Of a DNA stretch of 64,000 nt, positions 41,709 through 50,172 are shown piece after piece (the stretch's first letter is position 1; every line of letters starts with the position of its first letter). The stretch spans positions 3,658,001-3,722,000 of the forward strand of contig CP089930.1 in the NCBI GenBank assembly GCA_021307345.1. The letters are read 5' to 3'. The notes below the pieces were generated by a model that ran no database searches, was not told where the DNA came from, and saw only the letters and a program-made list of their open reading frames with translations. Source of the DNA: Escherichia coli. GTDB lineage: Bacteria; Pseudomonadota; Gammaproteobacteria; Enterobacterales; Enterobacteriaceae. The translations under genes and the position numbers were made by a program.

Positions 41709-42626
41709 ATGAACTTTAGACGCTTGAAATACTTCGTCAAAATTGTAGATATTGGTAGCCTGACTCAGGCTGCTGAAGTATTGCATATAGCACAGCCTGC
41801 GCTCAGTCAGCAGGTTGCCACGCTGGAAGGTGAGCTAAATCAGCAACTTTTGATTCGCACAAAACGTGGCGTTACGCCGACAGACGCCGGAAAAATTCTC
41901 TATACCCATGCGCGGGCAATTTTACGTCAGTGTGAACAGGCCCAACTGGCGGTGCATAATGTAGGTCAGACATTGTCAGGTCAAGTCTCGATTGGCTTTG
42001 CGCCAGGAACCGCAGCGTCATCTATCACCATGCCTTTATTACAGGCGGTACGCACTGAATTTCCGGAGGTCGTTATCTATCTCCATGAAAATAGCGGTGC
42101 TGTGCTTAACGAAAAACTTATAAACAACCAGCTTGATATGGCGGTGGTTTATGAGCATTCCCCTGTGTCTGGTGTATCCAGTCAGACTTTGTTAAAAGAG
42201 GATCTGTATCTTGTCGGAACTCAGGATTGCCCAGGGCAAAGCGTTGATGTTAATGCGATAGCGCAAATGAACCTCTTCCTTCCCAGCGATTACAGTGTAG
42301 TAAGACTTCGTGTTGATGAAGCTTTTTCCCTGCGCCGGCTTACAGCGAAAGTCATCGGTGAAATTGAGTCTATCGCTACGCTTACCGCTGCGATTGCCAG
42401 CGGTATAGGCGTTGCAGTATTACCTGAATCGGCCGCACGTTCGTTATGTGCCGCAGTTAACGGTTGGATGTCACGTATTACCACGCCTTCAATGAATCTC
42501 TCGTTGTCATTAAACTTACCCGCCAGATCAGTTTTATCGCCACAGGCGCAGGCAGTGAAAGAGCTGTTATTGTCAGTGATTAGTTCTCCAGCCATGGAAA
42601 AAAGACAATGGCAATTGGTGAGCTAA
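41709..42626 (+). CDS. nac: Nitrogen assimilation control protein Nac (LysR family)
   Basis: A LysR-type regulator of 305 residues that couples nitrogen limitation to sigma-70 operons. The helix-turn-helix covers about 2-60 (GSLTQAAEVLHIAQPALSQQ). A co-inducer-type domain follows, although Nac is thought to act without a co-inducer. GGAGG lies 5 bases before ATG 41709; an in-frame ATG 51 bases earlier is inside the leader. It is driven by the sigma-54 promoter just upstream and followed by cbl. Confidence 0.96.
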   Translation: MNFRRLKYFVKIVDIGSLTQAAEVLHIAQPALSQQVATLEGELNQQLLIRTKRGVTPTDAGKILYTHARAILRQCEQAQLAVHNVGQTLSGQVSIGFAPGTAASSITMPLLQAVRTEFPEVVIYLHENSGAVLNEKLINNQLDMAVVYEHSPVSGVSSQTLLKEDLYLVGTQDCPGQSVDVNAIAQMNLFLPSDYSVVRLRVDEAFSLRRLTAKVIGEIESIATLTAAIASGIGVAVLPESAARSLCAAVNGWMSRITTPSMNLSLSLNLPARSVLSPQAQAVKELLLSVISSPAMEKRQWQLVS

Positions 42627-42726
42627 ACGTTATACCTGGATGGAATAAGATGCGGGTTTTTATTATTTGTTATGCCGGGCATTAGACTCTAACAATAATG
42701 GATGTCTGATATGCCCGGAGTTTACC

Positions 42727-43677
42727 GTGAATTTCCAACAACTAAAGATAATCCGCGAAGCTGCCCGTCAGGATTACAATCTGACAGAGGTCGCGAATAT
42801 GCTCTTTACCTCACAGTCAGGTGTCAGCCGTCATATTCGAGAGCTGGAGGATGAACTTGGTATCGAAATATTCGTTCGTCGTGGCAAGCGGCTGCTTGGC
42901 ATGACTGAACCGGGCAAAGCATTACTGGTCATTGCAGAACGTATTCTGAATGAAGCCAGTAATGTTCGACGGCTTGCAGACCTGTTTACCAACGACACAT
43001 CTGGCGTACTCACTATTGCAACGACGCATACTCAGGCTCGTTACAGCTTGCCTGGGGTCATTAAAGCCTTTCGCGAACTTTTCCCCGAAGTGCGACTCGA
43101 GCTTATCCAGGGGACGCCGCAGGAAATTGCGACTCTGCTACAAAACGGCGGAGCTGATATTGGCATAGCCAGTGAGCGTTTGAGCAATGATCCCCAACTC
43201 GTCGCTTTCCCCTGGTTTCGTTGGCACCATAGTTTGCTCGTTCCTGTCGATCATCCCTTAACACAAATTACGCCATTGACGCTGGAATCAATAGCGAAGT
43301 GGCCGTTGATCACTTACCGACAGGGAATTACGGGGCGCTCACGTATTGATGACGCCTTTGTCCGCAAAGGTTTGCTGGCAGATATTGTATTAAGTGCGCA
43401 GGATTCTGATGTCATCAAAACCTATGTCGCCCTCGGTTTGGGGATAGGATTAGTTGCCGAACAATCCAGCGGTGAGCAAGAGGAAGAGAATTTAATTCGT
43501 CTGGATACGCGGCATCTTTTCGATGCTAATACTGTCTGGTTGGGACTCAAGCGAGGACAACTTCAGCGTAACTATGTCTGGCGTTTTCTGGAATTGTGCA
43601 ATGCTGGATTGTCGGTTGAGGATATTAAGCGGCAGGTGATGGAAAATAGTGAAGAGGAAATTGATTATCAAATATAG
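42727..43677 (+). CDS. cbl: LysR-family regulator Cbl (sulfur starvation)
   Basis: A CysB-like regulator of 316 residues that activates taurine and alkanesulfonate utilisation genes (tau, ssu) under sulfate limitation. The helix-turn-helix is EVANMLFTSQSGVSRHIREL at about residues 19-38. The start is GTG at 42727 (VNFQQLKIIREAA), with GGAG 7 bases upstream; an ATG 60 bases earlier in frame has no ribosome binding site. A terminator shared with a convergent tRNA-Asn follows. Confidence 0.95.
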   Translation: MNFQQLKIIREAARQDYNLTEVANMLFTSQSGVSRHIRELEDELGIEIFVRRGKRLLGMTEPGKALLVIAERILNEASNVRRLADLFTNDTSGVLTIATTHTQARYSLPGVIKAFRELFPEVRLELIQGTPQEIATLLQNGGADIGIASERLSNDPQLVAFPWFRWHHSLLVPVDHPLTQITPLTLESIAKWPLITYRQGITGRSRIDDAFVRKGLLADIVLSAQDSDVIKTYVALGLGIGLVAEQSSGEQEEENLIRLDTRHLFDANTVWLGLKRGQLQRNYVWRFLELCNAGLSVEDIKRQVMENSEEEIDYQI

Positions 43678-43679
43678 CG

Positions 43680-43706
43680 AAAAGCCCGCTATTAAAGCGG
43701 GCTTTT
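43680..43706. terminator. bidirectional terminator between cbl and tRNA-Asn
   Basis: AAAAGCCCGCT (43680-43690) pairs with AGCGGGCTTTT (43696-43706) around ATTAA; usable from both strands. Confidence 0.87.
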
Positions 43707-43713
43707 CAAAATT

Positions 43714-43789
43714 TGGCTCCTCTGACTGGACTCGAACCAGTGACATACGGATTAACAGTCCGCCGTTCTACCGACTGAACTACAGAGGA
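43714..43789 (-). tRNA. tRNA-Asn(GTT), copy 2
   Basis: A 76-base tRNA identical to copy 1, anticodon GTT, CCA encoded. It lies between cbl and yeeO, corresponding to K-12 asnU by context. Confidence 0.97.
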
Positions 43790-43805
43790 ATCGCTGTTGA
43801 GGCAC

Positions 43806-43833
43806 ATCTTAACGGCGAAAAATCATTTGTCAA
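43806..43833 (-). promoter_or_regulatory. promoter of tRNA-Asn copy 2
   Basis: On the minus strand TTGACA (plus 43828-43833), a 16-base spacer and TAAGAT (plus 43806-43811). It overlaps the 5' extension of the yeeO frame, an argument that yeeO starts further downstream. Confidence 0.75.
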
Positions 43834-43949
43834 ACCTGTTTTTTAAATTCATCAACCGTTTGCCGTTTCTATCAACAGTTTGTTGCATTTGCAGACAATT
43901 TGTCGGCGAAAATCTTTGCAGCTTTTCTGATTCTCCCTCATTATTTGAA

Positions 43950-45437
43950 ATGTGGTTTCACTTTCTGCAATTAAGGTCGGCTTTGAATATCCCCTCAGCT
44001 TTACGCCAGGTTGTTCGCCACACTCGCTGGCACTCAAAACGTAAGAGTTACAACGTGTTGTTCTGGCGCGAAATAACTCCGCTTGCTGTTCCTATCTTTA
44101 TGGAGAATGCCTGTGTCCTGTTGATGGGCGTGCTGAGCACTTTTCTGGTCAGTTGGCTGGGAAAAGATGCAATGGCGGGCGTTGGGTTGGCGGACAGCTT
44201 CAACATGGTCATTATGGCCTTTTTCGCAGCTATCGATCTTGGTACTACTGTCGTTGTGGCATTTAGTCTCGGTAAACGTGATCGACGGCGAGCCAGAGTA
44301 GCAACGCGGCAATCATTGGTGATCATGACGTTATTTGCCGTGCTGTTGGCAATTCTCATTCATCATTTTGGCGAACAAATTATCGATTTTGTTGCAGGTG
44401 ATGCCACGACAGAGGTTAAAGCACTGGCGTTGACTTATCTGGAACTGACGGTGCTCAGTTATCCAGCCGCTGCCATCACCTTGATTGGCAGTGGGGCACT
44501 TCGTGGCGCCGGGAATACGAAAATACCGCTACTTATAAATGGTAGCATGAATATTTTTAATATTATTATTAGCGGTATATTGATTTACGGGCTTTTCTCC
44601 TGGCAGGGGCTGGGGTTTGTTGGCGCAGGGCTAGGATTAACTATTTCCCGTTATATTGGCGCAATTGCAATTTTGTGGGTACTGGCGATTGGCTTTAATC
44701 CTGCGCTACGAATCTCGTTAAAAAGCTATTTTAAGCCATTGAATTTCAGCATTATTTGGGAAGTTATGGGGATTGGTATTCCCGCGAGCGTTGAATCAGT
44801 ATTGTTTACCAGTGGTCGGTTATTAACACAAATGTTTGTTGCTGGTATGGGAACCAGCGTTATTGCCGGAAATTTTATCGCTTTTTCGATTGCGGCTCTT
44901 ATCAATTTACCAGGGAGTGCGCTCGGTTCTGCTTCTACAATAATTACTGGTCGAAGGCTGGGAGTAGGGCAGATAGCGCAAGCAGAAATACAGTTGAGGC
45001 ATGTTTTCTGGTTGTCCACCCTTGGGTTAACGGCGATAGCCTGGTTAACGGCTCCCTTTGCCGGGGTTATGGCGTCATTTTATACCCAGGATCCCCAGGT
45101 TAAACACGTGGTTGTGATTCTTATTTGGCTAAATGCTTTGTTTATGCCTATTTGGTCGGCCTCATGGGTATTACCTGCTGGTTTTAAAGGTGCTCGTGAT
45201 GCCCGCTACGCTATGTGGGTATCTATGTTGAGTATGTGGGGATGCCGAGTGGTAGTAGGTTATGCGCTGGGAATTATGCTTGGCTGGGGCGTGGTTGGCG
45301 TTTGGATGGGGATGTTTGCTGACTGGGCCGTGCGTGCTGCGTTGTTTTACTGGCGGATGGTGACCGGGCGCTGGCTATGGAAATATCCTCGCCCTGAACA
45401 TGAAAAGTGTGAAAAAAAGGCAGTTGTGTCGGAATAA
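43950..45437 (+). CDS. yeeO: MATE-family flavin exporter YeeO
   Basis: A multidrug and toxic compound extrusion family transporter with about 12 membrane segments, reported to export FMN/FAD in E. coli. The frame is open from 43797 (TTG, 546 residues), but that stretch overlaps the promoter of the divergent tRNA-Asn. The first ATG is 43950 (495 residues). A TTG at 43983 has AAGG 6 bases upstream and gives about 484 residues, closer to usual MATE length. I list the ATG; the start is unsettled. MATE signatures include GSGALRGAGNTKIPL and LGSASTIITGRRLGVGQ. Confidence 0.88.
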   Translation: MWFHFLQLRSALNIPSALRQVVRHTRWHSKRKSYNVLFWREITPLAVPIFMENACVLLMGVLSTFLVSWLGKDAMAGVGLADSFNMVIMAFFAAIDLGTTVVVAFSLGKRDRRRARVATRQSLVIMTLFAVLLAILIHHFGEQIIDFVAGDATTEVKALALTYLELTVLSYPAAAITLIGSGALRGAGNTKIPLLINGSMNIFNIIISGILIYGLFSWQGLGFVGAGLGLTISRYIGAIAILWVLAIGFNPALRISLKSYFKPLNFSIIWEVMGIGIPASVESVLFTSGRLLTQMFVAGMGTSVIAGNFIAFSIAALINLPGSALGSASTIITGRRLGVGQIAQAEIQLRHVFWLSTLGLTAIAWLTAPFAGVMASFYTQDPQVKHVVVILIWLNALFMPIWSASWVLPAGFKGARDARYAMWVSMLSMWGCRVVVGYALGIMLGWGVVGVWMGMFADWAVRAALFYWRMVTGRWLWKYPRPEHEKCEKKAVVSE

Positions 45438-45490
45438 ACGACAAAACGCAGAATATTTCAGCAAACGATTTCAAAATTAAAAAACAGGCT

Positions 45491-45519
45491 TTGACAATGT
45501 AGATGGGCATCGTTAATAT
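45491..45519 (+). promoter_or_regulatory. promoter of tRNA-Asn copy 3
   Basis: TTGACA (45491-45496), a 17-base spacer and TAATAT (45514-45519), then a GC-rich discriminator (TCGCCCCG). Confidence 0.88.
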
Positions 45520-45537
45520 TCGCCCCGTTCTCACGAT

Positions 45538-45613
45538 TCCTCTGTAGTTCAGTCGGTAGAACGGCGGACTGTTAATCCGTATGTCACTGGTTCGAGTCCA
45601 GTCAGAGGAGCCA
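45538..45613 (+). tRNA. tRNA-Asn(GTT), copy 3
   Basis: A 76-base tRNA identical to the other copies, with encoded CCA at 45611-45613. It lies between yeeO and amn, the position of K-12 asnW. The yeeN gene that I remember next to asnW in K-12 is absent: only about 90 bases separate the tRNA from the amn stop. Confidence 0.97.
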
Positions 45614-45620
45614 AATTATG

Positions 45621-45648
45621 AAAAGCCCGCTTTTATAGCGGGCTTTTT
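45621..45648 (+). terminator. terminator after tRNA-Asn copy 3
   Basis: AAAAGCCCGCT (45621-45631) pairs with AGCGGGCTTTT (45637-45647), with more T and GCTTTTT after it. Confidence 0.88.
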
Positions 45649-45704
45649 GCTTTTTACTTATAAAATCCTTCACATCTTTTCTTGATGCAAAGGATCTTCG
45701 CTCA

Positions 45705-47159
45705 TTATCGGAACGGCGGCTCATTAAAGGTGCGCAGTTTACGGGAATGCAGTCGATCGCCTTCCGCGCGCAGTAAATCAATTGCCCGGATGCCAATCTG
45801 CAAGTGTTCGGAAATCGCACCTTCATAAAAACGGTTAGCCTGGCCGGGAAGTTTAATCTCACCATGCAATGGCTTATCTGAAACACACAGTAGCGTCCCG
45901 TATGGCACGCGGAAACGGTATCCTTGTGCTGCAATGGTTGCACTTTCCATATCAATCGCTACGGCCCGACTTAAGTTAAAACGAAGTGCAGAAGCCGAGT
46001 AACGCAATTCCCAGTTCCTGTCATCAGTAGTTACCACAGTGCCAGTACGTAGCCGCTGTTTAACTTCCTCACCCGGCCTGCCGCTGACGAGTTTGGTGGC
46101 GTCATAAAGCGCGCGTTGCACTTCAGCAATGCTCGGAATAGGAATATCGGGGGGGAGAACCGCATCAAGAACGTGGTCATCGCGTAAATAAGCATGTGCA
46201 AGTACATAATCACCAATGGACTGGCTTTCACGTAATCCACCGCAGTGACCAATCATCAGCCAGACATCCGGGCGTAGCACCGCCAGATGATCGCAGATGG
46301 TTTTAGCATTTGATGGCCCCACACCAATATTTACCAGAGTAATACCCTGGCCATCGGCAGTGATTAAATGCCATGCTGGCATCTGGTGTTTTTTCCATGC
46401 GAGATCAGAAATCGCTTCTTCAGGTGCTTCTGTTTCGGCGGTGATCCATATCCCTCCAGCACAGGAAAGAGCAATGTAGGGACTATCAGGATCGAGGATC
46501 TGGCTGCACCCCCAACGAACGAATTCATCCACATAACGTGTGTAGTTGGTAAACAAAACGAACGGCTGAAAATGTTCGACTGGCGTGCCGGTATAATGGC
46601 GTAACCGCGCGAGGGAAAAATCGACCCGGCGCGCATCAAAATGCGATAGCGGAGAAAATTCCGTTGGATGATAAATGCCGTCTGCAGTTTCATCGCCAAT
46701 TTGCGCCAGTTCTGTTGTCGGGAAGTAACGAGTTAGCCCGGCGCTCATCGAACGATCAAGTGTCAGTTCAGAGCCATCGATGACATAGGGATAGGGGATT
46801 TCATGCTGCGAGGGTTGCACGGAGATGTGCGCACCATAATCTTGATACAGTAACGTTAGTTGTTCATTGAGATACGAACGAAAGAGAGCAGGGCGGGTAA
46901 TAGTGGTGGTATAGCTGCCAGCGTGAGTAAAACGTCCAAATGCGCGTGTTTTGGGAGGATTTGTGGCGCAGCCATCCCAGGTCACGGTCAATGATGGATA
47001 GACAAAAAGACCTTGTTTGCGGGCGTTTTCATCAGGTAATTCGCCACTTTTAATATATTTTCCAATGGCATTGCGTAAAGCGACTACAGATTGCTCATAC
47101 AGCGCGTCAAGTTTATCCAGTGCCTGAGCTGGGGTCAGACCGGAGCCCTTATTATTCAT
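45705..47159 (-). CDS. amn: AMP nucleosidase
   Basis: Hydrolyses AMP to adenine and ribose 5-phosphate in the cytoplasm. The protein is 484 residues: an N-terminal domain specific to Amn, then a purine nucleoside phosphorylase-like catalytic domain from about 270, with LVNIGVGPSNAKTICDHL and AVAIDMESATIAAQG as signature blocks. AGGAG lies 7 bases before ATG 47159; the frame is open another 156 bases upstream but without a suitable start. A Pho-box-like element precedes it, consistent with phosphate control. Confidence 0.96.
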   Translation of the reverse strand: MNNKGSGLTPAQALDKLDALYEQSVVALRNAIGKYIKSGELPDENARKQGLFVYPSLTVTWDGCATNPPKTRAFGRFTHAGSYTTTITRPALFRSYLNEQLTLLYQDYGAHISVQPSQHEIPYPYVIDGSELTLDRSMSAGLTRYFPTTELAQIGDETADGIYHPTEFSPLSHFDARRVDFSLARLRHYTGTPVEHFQPFVLFTNYTRYVDEFVRWGCSQILDPDSPYIALSCAGGIWITAETEAPEEAISDLAWKKHQMPAWHLITADGQGITLVNIGVGPSNAKTICDHLAVLRPDVWLMIGHCGGLRESQSIGDYVLAHAYLRDDHVLDAVLPPDIPIPSIAEVQRALYDATKLVSGRPGEEVKQRLRTGTVVTTDDRNWELRYSASALRFNLSRAVAIDMESATIAAQGYRFRVPYGTLLCVSDKPLHGEIKLPGQANRFYEGAISEHLQIGIRAIDLLRAEGDRLHSRKLRTFNEPPFR

Positions 47160-47200
47160 GTGTGTCTCCTGTTCCATACAATTACCGCACATCCGATAGT

Positions 47201-47222
47201 ATGTCACAGGAATGTGAAACAA
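47201..47222 (-). promoter_or_regulatory. candidate Pho box upstream of amn
   Basis: On the minus strand TTGTTTCACAT followed by TCCTGTGACAT forms two 11-base repeats with CTGTCAT-like cores, the arrangement of PhoB sites, about 42 bases before the amn start. Confidence 0.5.
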
Positions 47223-47260
47223 AAGTGTAAGGCGAAGATCGAATGATCTTCGCCAGACCA

Positions 47261-48577
47261 TCAGATGCGTTGATTGTCTTTCATCAACAAAGCGGTCATT
47301 GCGGAAATCAGGCATCCAGCCAGCAAATAAATGGCGACGCTATGCCAGTCCCCGGAAAAATAAGTAATAAGAGCGGCGGCAATAAAAGGGGTAAATCCTC
47401 CACCTACCACACTGGCAACTTGATATCCGACCCCAGCGCCGCTGTAGCGATAACTGGCACCAAACATCTCTGTGAACATCGGTTGTTGCACACAAACCAC
47501 CATGTCATGCGCAATATTCGCCAGCATAATTGAGAAGAAGACTATCCAGAAAATGGATTGAGCCTCGAGCGCCATGAAGAAAGGAAACGCGCTTAAGGTT
47601 CCGATAACTGCGCCAGTGATATAAACCCTGCGGCGACCAAAACGATCGGCAAGCCAGGCAAAACAGGGAATTGTCAGGCAGCTTAACCCTCCCACCAGCA
47701 AACCAATATTCAGGAATAATTCGCGTGGCAGACCCATATTCTGGGTTGAGTAGTTAAGCGCAAAGGCGGTAACGATATACATCGTCAGCAACTCGCACAG
47801 TCGCAGCGCAATAATCTTCAGAAAAGCCGCTGGATGTAGTAACAGTGCCTGGATAACAGGGATTCGCTTTTTCACAGCCGCTTGATTATGTTGCTGTTGC
47901 TCAAATTCAGCGGATTCCTCCATACCATTACGCACCCACAATGCCCCCAACACCAGTACGGTGCTAAACAGGAAAGGAATGCGCCAGCCCCAGCTCAAAA
48001 ACTGCTCGTCAGTCGTCATCATACTAATCAGAGAAACCAGTCCAGTTGAAAGCAGTAACCCTACACCGTAGCCAACTTGTACACCGCTACTGTAAAAGGC
48101 TTTTTTATTTTTCGGCGCGCTTTCAACGGACAGCAATGCTGCGCCTCCCCATTCTCCGCCGACGGCAAATCCCTGAATAGCACGCAGCGTCACCAGTAAA
48201 ATCGGTGCCCACCAGCCAATAGTCGAGAATGAAGGAAGAATACCAATCAATGCTGTTGCGATCCCCATCATCCAGACAGTCAGCATCAACATGCGCTTAC
48301 GCCCCAGGCGGTCGCCAAAATGGCCGAAAATGACACCTCCAAGTGGACGGAAAAGGAATCCGACGCCAAAAGTGGCAAATGCTGCGAGAGTTCCCATTGC
48401 CGGGCTCACTTGTGGGAAAAACTCTCGATTAAATACCAGTGCTGCAGTAATGCCATAGAGTAAAAAATCGTACCAGTCGACGACGGCACCGGCAAAACTG
48501 CCTAATGCAGCTCGTCGGGCGCGACTTAACGAAAGCGTTCCTTCATCGGGACGCGTGGAGATGAGCGTGGAGTCCAT
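47261..48577 (-). CDS. shiA: Shikimate:H+ symporter ShiA (MFS)
   Basis: A major facilitator superfamily metabolite:H+ symporter of 438 residues with 12 membrane segments, importing shikimate. The loop 2-3 motif GHFGDRLGRKRMLM lies near residue 84, and its second-half copy AWLADRFGRRRVYI near residue 310. The QGFAVGGEWGGA motif near 137 marks the MHS subfamily. It lies upstream of amn on the same strand, about 100 bases apart. Confidence 0.95.
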   Translation of the reverse strand: MDSTLISTRPDEGTLSLSRARRAALGSFAGAVVDWYDFLLYGITAALVFNREFFPQVSPAMGTLAAFATFGVGFLFRPLGGVIFGHFGDRLGRKRMLMLTVWMMGIATALIGILPSFSTIGWWAPILLVTLRAIQGFAVGGEWGGAALLSVESAPKNKKAFYSSGVQVGYGVGLLLSTGLVSLISMMTTDEQFLSWGWRIPFLFSTVLVLGALWVRNGMEESAEFEQQQHNQAAVKKRIPVIQALLLHPAAFLKIIALRLCELLTMYIVTAFALNYSTQNMGLPRELFLNIGLLVGGLSCLTIPCFAWLADRFGRRRVYITGAVIGTLSAFPFFMALEAQSIFWIVFFSIMLANIAHDMVVCVQQPMFTEMFGASYRYSGAGVGYQVASVVGGGFTPFIAAALITYFSGDWHSVAIYLLAGCLISAMTALLMKDNQRI

Positions 48578-48920
48578 AGTGTTCCTGTCTGTACTGTCTT
48601 TTTATAATTAGTATGGAAAAAGGTCACTCACATTGCCGTCAATCTATAAACGAACCTTATGAGACTACCGCGACAGAGAGCATCTGCAAATATTTTTATA
48701 CCTGAAAATGAGCATGGAGGGCGGATAGGGTCTACTGTAATGTGCTGGAAACGAACAAAATTGTGGATTCAGGTGCGTATTAGAAAATCAAAAGACAGAG
48801 AAATGTGATCGCTAAGGTAGCACTGGCTACTTGCTGGCGTTATTTTTGCAGATGAATTTTTCGAATTTTCTCAATGAGATTTGTGTCACTGACACGGGGT
48901 GGGCTAATTGCTTGAATGAT
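48578..48920. other. intergenic region between shiA and tRNA-Ser
   Basis: This 343-base AT-rich gap should contain the shiA promoter. I see no credible coding frame, integrase remnant or further RNA gene, and no clear terminator for the tRNA-Ser transcript. Confidence 0.5.
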
Positions 48921-49010
48921 TGGCGGAGAGAGGGGGATTTGAACCCCCGGTAGAGTTGCCCCTACTCCGGTTTTCGAGACCGGTCCGTTCAGCCGCTCCG
49001 GCATCTCTCC
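48921..49010 (-). tRNA. serU: tRNA-Ser(CGA)
   Basis: A 90-base class II tRNA with a long variable arm, reading GGAGAGATGCCGGAGCGGC from its 5' end and ending in encoded CCA. The anticodon CGA (plus 48974-48976) reads UCG codons. It corresponds to K-12 serU, a common prophage and island attachment site; here the flanks look unoccupied. Confidence 0.97.
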
Positions 49011-49103
49011 GTTCAGATTGTTGCAATGATGCCAGGAAATTTGGCATTTTAACAGTCCCTGTCCGTGCAATTTTGTTCAAGTGACGAGTTTGCGAGCAAA
49101 ACG

Positions 49104-49901
49104 ATGATTAAGTGGCCCTGGAAAGTACAAGAAACCGTTCATGATGATGCAATTCCGTGGAAGGAAGCTCTGTCGATACCTCTTTTGACAAGTTTGACTG
49201 AGCAGGAGCAAAACAAATTAGTCACTCTTGCTGGACGTTTTTTGCAACAAAAACGGTTGGTTCCTTTACAAGGGGTTGAACTTGACGCTTTGAAAAGCGG
49301 TCGTATCGCCTTGCTGTTTTGTTTACCTGTTATGGAACTGGGGCTGGAATGGCTGGATGGTTTCCATGAAGTGTTAATTTATCCAGCACCATTTGTGGTA
49401 GACGATGAATGGGAAGACGATATAGGACTGGTACATAATCAACGCATCGTTCAGTCAGGTCAAAGCTGGCAGCAAGGCCCCATCGTACTGAATTGGCTCG
49501 ATATACAGGATTCCTTCGATGCCTCTGGGTTTAATCTGATCATCCACGAAGTTGCACATAAACTGGACACCCGGAACGGCGATCGCGCCAGTGGTGTCCC
49601 CTTTATTCCTTTACGTGAAGTCGCGGGCTGGGAACACGATCTTCACGCGGCGATGAATAACATTCAGGACGAAATTGAATTAGTGGGCGAAAATGCCTCC
49701 AGCATTGATGCTTATGCCGCCAGTGACCCAGCAGAATGTTTTGCCGTGCTTTCCGAATACTTTTTTAGTGCCCCGGAGCTTTTTGCTCCTCGTTTCCCCT
49801 CTCTGTGGCAACGTTTCTGCCAATTTTATCAGCAGGAACCGCTGCAAAGACTGCGAAATGCGAATGAACGAGGCACATATTCAGCACCAGATGTTCATTA
49901 A
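49104..49901 (+). CDS. mtfA: Mlc titration factor MtfA, zinc aminopeptidase
   Basis: A cytoplasmic gluzincin-type peptidase of 265 residues that binds and inactivates the repressor Mlc, tuning the glucose phosphotransferase gene ptsG. The zinc motif HEVAHKLD lies near residue 149, with the downstream Glu ligand in the [20 protein letters not shown] region near residue 212. I use ATG 49104 (MIKWPWKV); an ATG 39 bases upstream is in frame. It differs at many positions from K-12 MtfA in its N-terminal third. Confidence 0.94.
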   Translation: MIKWPWKVQETVHDDAIPWKEALSIPLLTSLTEQEQNKLVTLAGRFLQQKRLVPLQGVELDALKSGRIALLFCLPVMELGLEWLDGFHEVLIYPAPFVVDDEWEDDIGLVHNQRIVQSGQSWQQGPIVLNWLDIQDSFDASGFNLIIHEVAHKLDTRNGDRASGVPFIPLREVAGWEHDLHAAMNNIQDEIELVGENASSIDAYAASDPAECFAVLSEYFFSAPELFAPRFPSLWQRFCQFYQQEPLQRLRNANERGTYSAPDVH

Positions 49902-49954
49902 ATATCAATTTTGTTGCTTAATTAACCGATTGAAATAACGTGTGAATTTTAGTG

Positions 49955-49983
49955 TTGACACTCGCAGTGTCACTCAGTAATAT
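49955..49983 (+). promoter_or_regulatory. promoter of tRNA-Asn copy 4
   Basis: TTGACA (49955-49960), a 17-base spacer and TAATAT (49978-49983), the same design as copies 1 and 3. Confidence 0.88.
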
Positions 49984-50001
49984 TCGCCTCGTTCTCACGA
50001 T

Positions 50002-50077
50002 TCCTCTGTAGTTCAGTCGGTAGAACGGCGGACTGTTAATCCGTATGTCACTGGTTCGAGTCCAGTCAGAGGAGCCA
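50002..50077 (+). tRNA. tRNA-Asn(GTT), copy 4
   Basis: A 76-base tRNA identical to the other three, with encoded CCA at 50075-50077. It follows mtfA, as K-12 asnT does. DNA immediately downstream is accessory (the GT9 gene), so this is the one copy next to non-backbone sequence. Confidence 0.97.
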
Positions 50078-50084
50078 AGTTTTG

Positions 50085-50112
50085 AAAAGCCTGCTTTCGA
50101 GCAGGCTTTTTG
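50085..50112 (+). terminator. terminator after tRNA-Asn copy 4
   Basis: AAAAGCCTGCT (50085-50095) pairs with AGCAGGCTTTT (50100-50110) around a TTCG tetraloop. Confidence 0.88.
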
Positions 50113-50172
50113 CTTTTCGATGTTAGCCATAACCGGGCCCGTATCTAACCTCCCTTAAATCTGATAACTACA

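Noticed and set aside
48840-49070. Minus-strand frame with MPERLNGPVSKTGVGATLPG
   Set aside because: It reads through the tRNA-Ser gene itself; the peptide is the translated tRNA, not a protein.
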